Assembly (NCBI GenBank): GCA_037501455.1
Contig: CM074855.1
Location: 35,001,001-35,065,000 of the forward strand
Length of the DNA: 64,000 bases
Direction: 5' to 3'
Source of the DNA: Lantana camara
Lineage: Eukaryota; Streptophyta; Magnoliopsida; Lamiales; Verbenaceae
Positions 59,300 through 64,000 of the stretch are shown here, in pieces. A program made the position numbers and the translations under genes. The stretch's first letter is position 1. Each line of letters starts with the position of its first letter. The notes under the pieces are model-generated. The model worked only from the letters and a program-made list of their open reading frames with translations, was not told the origin of the DNA and made no database searches.

Positions 59300-59460
59300 G
59301 AGGCCCCGACCCATTTACTTCTTGAAATGGTAGCGGCCGCTACCCCTAATATTTCCAGAATTTCACCCAACTAAATCACAAGTCGAAACATGGCTGAAAA
59401 TGGGTTACGGGCGCGACCCAATCTGCACTTCCTACGCTCGCGGGCGTGACTGCCTGTTGC
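59300..59460. repeat. Palindrome array of E6 (GGTAGCGGCCGCTACC type), degenerate
   Basis: One perfect 16-bp palindrome GGTAGCGGCCGCTACC (59329-59344), plus weaker ones (GGTCGAGGCCCCGACC, a GGGT...ACCC unit, CTCGCGGGCGTGA). Same LTR position as in E1, E2 and E5. Confidence 0.65.
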
Positions 59461-59921
59461 AGGAGCGGAAAGAACAACAACAGCGCCTGTTTTCTTTATC
59501 ACACGCAGCAGCAGCAAAGATACGAAGCAAGGAACCAAAGAAGCAACAAAATAACATCTAAAGGCAAGGAAAGAATGCAGCAACCATGCCAAAACACAAC
59601 ACACACGCACGCAACAGCACAGCAGCAGGCATGGAAGCAAAGCCATCTTCAAAACTTCAAAACTCACATTTCATTCATGGTGGAACCACGTACACTTCAT
59701 ATAAATCAAATTCATGTCCATGAACAAATAAAGGAAGCTAGAGTGGCCATGTTTCAAGTATTAATCCTCAAGAATTATGGATATAAAATCATGAATTCAA
59801 GAAAATGAGATTCAACCTAACTATTTATTCAAGAATTCAAAACTCCATGTATACAAGCTCAAAATTAGGGATTCATAGCTTAAAATGACACATATTGAAT
59901 GTATATTACAACCCTAAGCTT

Positions 59922-59923
59922 AC
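59922..59923 (-). promoter_or_regulatory. Candidate 5' splice site in E6 LTR
   Basis: Minus strand CCACAAG|GTAAGCTTAG, a near-perfect plant donor. In sense order it precedes the palindrome array and the two-hairpin module. The 5' LTR copy lies outside the window. Confidence 0.5.
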
Positions 59924-60853
59924 CTTGTGGATTGGATGGAAGATGAAAGAGATTTGAGCTTGAATCTCCAAGGTTGGCAAGATCTACGGGACTGACTGGA
60001 AAACAGGGGATGTTTGGCTAAATTTCTCCAAGTGAAGAGGGTTATCTCGGTTTGGGGTGATTAAGGCTAGTTAGAGGGTTGAGTTAGGGTTTGAAGGAAT
60101 CAAACCATGGTTAATTTGGTCAAGGTTTGTGGAAGTTATGGTCATTTTAGTAAGCTATGGCAGATTTGGTTTTCGTTTCGTGTTTCGGTTGAATTTCGGA
60201 GGTTAAAATAACTTTGGAAAAATATAAGGCTAAGTTCATTAAACTCAAATTTTCGTTGGGAGTTCAGGGAAGTTGACGAAACTCGAATCCGAGTTTCCTA
60301 GCTCAAGATATCAAATACGGAACCAAGGGTGTGCTAATTGCTCGTTAGCCCCCGATTTGGATTCCAAAATCAAAATAAATTCAAAACGCATGCAAACGAA
60401 CCCGAAAACATGAAACGAACATATATTTATATTCATGACACGTATATCTTCAACATATTAAATTTTCACGAAATTTCGAATTCAATTTGAATAAGAACGG
60501 CACTCAAACATGTCACACATGCGCATATAGTTAAAAAAATTCAATTAAATTCAAATAATTCAAATATTTATAAAATAAATTAAATAAAAATAACACTTTA
60601 AATAAATGAACTCCATAGAATACAATAAATAACAAATTAGCAATTAACCATAAAAAAAAAATTAATTCCATTTCAATTAATTTATAAAGTCAACGATTAC
60701 ATGAAAATTTAATATTAATAAAATAAGAGCTATAATTATTTAATTTAACATTTAAAATAACATTAAGTATATAAAACACATACAAACAAATAATTTGCGC
60801 AATTTAGTAAACACATACGTCATTTTAAAATACAGAAAAGTTGGGCCGTTACA

Positions 60854-60890
60854 ATCTCACCCCCCTTAAAAGGAATCTGTCCGTGGATTC
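60854..60890 (-). other. E6 polypurine tract and adjacent hairpin-like segment
   Basis: Minus strand TTTTAAGGGGGGTGAGAT before the LTR; upstream a GAATC/GATTC stem with an eight-base loop (CACGGACA), a weaker form of the hairpin in E1, E2 and E3. Confidence 0.75.
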
Positions 60891-60911
60891 ACTACTAGAC
60901 CGAACAAACAA

Positions 60912-61075
60912 TGAGAGATTCCCCGTCTGTCACAAACAACACGGAGAGAGCCCCGTCTCTCACAAACAACAACGAGAGAGCCCTGTCTCTTGAGCGACAA
61001 TGAGGGAACCTCGTCTCTCGCAAGTAAAGAGAGCACCCCGTCTCCCAAACAAAATAAGAGAATCCCCGTCTCTTA
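60912..61075 (-). repeat. Six-hairpin periodic array before the polypurine tract (E6)
   Basis: In sense order at 61075-61055, 61046-61029, 61019-61002, 60991-60974, 60961-60944 and 60932-60912, spaced 27-30 nt. Stems GAGAGA/TCTCTC type with paired changes or G-U pairs (TAAGAGA/TCTCTTA, GGGAG/CTCTC, GAGGGA/TCTCTC read on plus or minus). Loops are G-rich in sense (CGGGGC, CAGGGC, CGAGGT, CGGGGAT). Same design as the E2 array although the LTRs are very different. Confidence 0.85.
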
Positions 61076-61289
61076 ACCAAAAATAATGCAAGGAAGTCTC
61101 CAATACTCCCGAGCAACACGACGCAACATCATAATTAAAATCACGTAAGACAGCCAAAGTAGGAAATAACTATCATCCACGTTGGTTAGCAATTTTCTCC
61201 AAGTAATTTAACAGGATAAGAATTCAAAGCACATAACATGTAGAATTTATTTAAGTTAAATTTGCATGGATGCATATGTCATGGATGCT

Positions 61290-62549
61290 TCATGTACCGT
61301 TCACCGTAGTTGCATAATTTAAAACTGTGAGTTCTGTTGTCCAATGCATGATCTGTCCCGAAAATGAGTTCAGTACTTGACTTGTTTTTAAGTCTTCAGG
61401 GTACCCCGGTGACGCCAATGATAAATCCCCTAAGGATTTTACTCTTGATTCCCTTCGGACTTTTACTGCTTTTAATCCTCTTCGATCTTTCATCATTTCC
61501 CATAATCCTTAATCAAACAACCCAACTCTTTTTAAATGACCGAGTTTGACCTCCCCGAATACCCTTAAATCATTAGTCCCGAAACCAGATCCATAGCTAT
61601 TTTCTTTATCCATATCAAAGTCTAACGTACCATTGAAAGTAGCTATCCTTGGCGTCCTTAATAGTTTATTCCCGACCTTAATATATATCACCCAAATCTT
61701 TCCCCATCTTCCGTTCAATTTACCCTTTTTAGTTTCTTTAAGCCTTTAAGGTGAAATTTGGTATTCGGCTCCTACAATCCTTTAATCGAAGATATGATAT
61801 TCTTGATGATACTTGAAGTTTGATTTAAATTTCCCAAATGTTCATCCTTGCTGGTATTGTTTCTTCTTAAATCTCCTTCCGAATTCATTGAACCAAGCTT
61901 TATTAACAACATCCCTTCCTATGTTAACTTGAATCGGTTCCCTCCTGACAGCTTAGCTTAGGAGTTTCTCCACCCCTTTGTAACTCCTTTATCTTCAAAT
62001 CAACTTACATACGTAGAATGATTCAAAGAGCTATCTTCTCTATTCCCAGTGGAAATCTTCAACACAACTTTAATAGCTTAGCTCTCATTTTAATGGTCAA
62101 CCGTTAAAGTCGTCTTATTCGTTTCCGCTCACTAACATAAAACCCCCGGATCTTCCTAATTGCACTTCCGTTATCTCTATTATTTATTTCTTTGGCCACA
62201 ACTTCAAGTTTCAATTTTTACCTCTTGGTTATGCTCTCCCCCTTAAAATTTCTATCGTTACACATTGAACTCCATCGATCCTTCTTTCATCGAAATTCTT
62301 GATGAAAATTTCATTAGGGAAGGTTTTAACTGACATGGAAACCCAAGGAATTGGCCTTTCAACCCCTTCCCCAATTCTCTTGATAATCCAAACTCCCTTC
62401 TCTATTCTTAATCGATCCAAATACCCCGAAGCCAAATCTAGTCTCACTTTTCCTTCGGAGCTCTTTTCCACCGACCTATCCTTCACTTGAAGATCTTTAT
62501 TTTCCGAATCATCTTCCTTGTCATGTGCCACCCCCTTGTTTCTTTTCAT
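61290..62549 (-). pseudogene. E6 internal degenerate coding region, unknown protein
   Basis: Three open stretches lie in one minus-strand frame: 62549-62229 (106 aa), 61718-61509 (69 aa) and 61496-61290 (68 aa). In-frame stops lie between them. The sharing of one frame suggests one decayed gene. Composition is Lys/Glu/Arg-rich at the start (SSEGKVRLDLASGYLDRL) and more mixed later (TFNGTLDFDMDKENSYGSG). I do not recognise it: no zinc knuckle, protease, RT or integrase motif. It could be a captured host sequence or a very diverged gag. Confidence 0.4.
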
Positions 62550-62917
62550 CTAAATTCGGATGTGGTTCGGTTGAAGGATACTTGATAAATGAGATGAAGG
62601 AATTTCCTATCAAATAAACACTAAAATGCATGTCCGGTTAAATGACAATGCACGTGGTACACTTGTAACAATTAAATATGCAACACATTAGAGCAACAAA
62701 ATCAAATATAAATGCGCGCCCAACATAAGTCAAGAAAAATAAATAAATTGATGCGAAGTATGATGCACGTGCCATGAATGCTTAGAACCTGTCACCAATA
62801 GGGTAAGCTGTTAGATCGGTAGCTTTTCCTCGTTCCTCTAATTAAGAGATTACTTTGACTTGCTAATCATGCCTTGTCTTTCCCACGGTCTTCAAGTTTT
62901 CCATGAATCATTGTGCA

Positions 62918-63178
62918 TCACTCGCATCTTCCACGATCCAAAATTGAAATTTCACGATCCTTGATTTCTTCGACATTCACTGAATTAACATCTGAATTAC
63001 CCTTCAACTTTGCCCAAGTTCTATTACACGATTGCACCCTAAGGTAGTTCTGAACCCTACTTCTCATCATCACCTTGATCAAGACTCCTGTGTTCATCCG
63101 TTTCCATTTGTTGCTCCATATTTCCCAATTCAACCTCACAACATGATAATTCAGCTTGGATTTGGAAAATGAACTCAA
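62918..63178 (-). pseudogene. E6 internal open frame, unknown
   Basis: 86 codons in a different frame from 61290-62549, upstream in sense order. Basic N-terminal half. No recognised motif. Continuing similar composition on the minus strand to about 63815 suggests a longer decayed coding region, but I cannot support a product. Confidence 0.25.
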
Positions 63179-64000
63179 ATCATGTCCTTAGTATTGTCAC
63201 CTTCCATGAATTTGTATTTATCACCTTACTTGCCTTTCTTCAATCCCTTCCTGATTCGTCTTCCATCTTAATCGAAATCTAGAACACCCAGATCCGAATT
63301 TTTTTTCCCCCGATCTTGACTTATACAACTCAAGTTCTAGTCAATAGGTTTATTCTGAAACCCTTCCTTGATGTCCCTTGGTGCATGACTCACACCGGAC
63401 CCCCTTTTTCTTTAACTCTTCTTCATTATCAATATCACTTCAATAATTCGAGCCCTGAACCAAAATACCTTCAAGGTTCATTCACTTCATTCCTTAGATT
63501 GAACGATCCCGTTGAATCCAACTATCGTATTTTAGGTTGGAGAGCTGCATATATCAATCTTCGGAGTCAGCAACATTCCCCGAACAACTCTTATCTCATC
63601 AAATGCCTCTCTACCCTTGCATCTCCAAAACGATCCTCCATTCCTACTCCTAGTCATTAACTCTAACTCCACCTATGAAGAACACGCATCTCGAATTCTC
63701 TATATTCTCCCCGGTGCATCCTTCCTATCTTCCGTGCCTCAGAAAGAATTTGTAATAGATTGTTGTGATCGTAGAACTTGGCCGTGGTTTGAGATCATCT
63801 TCATAACCTAGAAATCATAACTCATTTCAAGAATATATGCATGCGATTAGTGCATGCTCATGGCACATATTCAACACTAAAGGCAAGGATCCATATAATA
63901 ATGCAACAGATAGTTCAACAAAATTTAACAGGAAAGCTAAATTTCATATTCAAGATCGATGCAATGCATACATTGTCACGTAGTTCCTAAGCCGTACGAC

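Larger units (their letters stand above)
57000..60853 (-). repeat. E6 3' LTR
   Basis: 3854 bp; in sense it starts TGTAACGGCCC and ends GGGGTGCTACA. Contains the two-hairpin module 57937-58046, (TA)n tracts at 59033-59077 and 59097-59125, a degenerate palindrome array about 59300-59460, and a canonical donor CACAAG|GTAAGC (GT 59923-59922). Confidence 0.9.
57000..64000 (-). mobile_element. E6: large, apparently non-autonomous LTR retrotransposon, minus, cut by window end
   Basis: 3' LTR 57000-60853, polypurine tract, a six-hairpin array, and an internal region to the window edge. The last bases (CTAAGCCGTACGAC) resemble the E1 sequence (CTATGCCGTGCGAC) that stands about 60 bp before its primer site, so the internal region is probably only about 3.2 kb. 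No gag or pol motif is visible, hence non-autonomous. The insertion is inside E5. Confidence 0.82.

Noticed and set aside
60866..61157. Three overlapping minus frames of 60-74 codons before the E6 polypurine tract
   Set aside because: They are produced by the hairpin array, which has few stops. Three frames are open over the same bases and none has a domain.

Overview
This window is repeat-dense nuclear DNA from a flowering plant. Almost all of it is nested Ty3/gypsy LTR retrotransposons, and I find no intact host gene. Initiator-Met-type primer sites (TGGTATCAGAGC), Tekay/Del-like chromodomain pol proteins, a Tat-lineage element with two RNase H domains, plus Helitron and L1-type LINE debris all point to a plant. 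I cannot name the species.

Layout. E1 (9-10130, minus) is a complete Tekay-like element with 2.66 kb LTRs, broken pol and TSD TCTAC. 10136-11162 is unassigned. E3 (11650-34713, plus, TSD CTTAC) is a Tekay-like element with three LTRs (A, B, C) and a decayed gag-pol; a 342-bp tandem duplication lies across its left junction. E2 (12532-19376, plus, TSD TAATG) is a young gag-only, non-autonomous element inserted inside LTR-A of E3. E4 (35045-47535, plus, TSD AAATT) is a Tat-lineage element with decayed gag-pol, a three-copy minisatellite and a long antisense gene with at least one intron and its own TATA box. E3 and E4 both sit in one AT-rich, probably Helitron-derived repeat; a second copy of it is at about 53721-54630. 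Between them lie Helitron Rep (48550-49300) and LINE reverse transcriptase (49540-50470) relics. On the right, a Tat-type LTR end (54631-54802) is broken by E5 (LTR from 54803), which is broken by E6 (from 57000; both minus). E6 runs past the window edge.

Common theme. E1, E2, E3, E5 and E6 have very different LTRs yet share features that look like RNA signals. (1) All carry two consecutive hairpins, one with a GGAG(G/A)T loop and one with a usually palindromic loop (TTGCAA, or GTATAC in E3); their stems covary between families. This resembles a retroviral packaging plus dimerisation module. (2) E1, E2, E5 and E6 carry arrays of GC-rich palindromes around a CGGCCG-like core, with family-specific flanks. 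(3) The two elements without recognisable pol (E2, E6) carry 5 or 6 hairpins at a 27-30 nt period just before the polypurine tract; autonomous E1 and E3 lack them. (4) A hairpin next to the polypurine tract covaries between E1/E3 and E2. (5) The gag ATG of E1, E2 and E3 directly follows an AG|G acceptor-like site, and the LTRs hold candidate donors upstream of the two-hairpin module, so splicing could separate translated from packaged RNA. Points 1-4 are read from the sequence; the functions are inference.

Insertion order, oldest first: AT-rich/Helitron region; E3 and E4; E2 into E3. On the right: Tat LTR, then E5, then E6. E2 is the youngest by LTR similarity.
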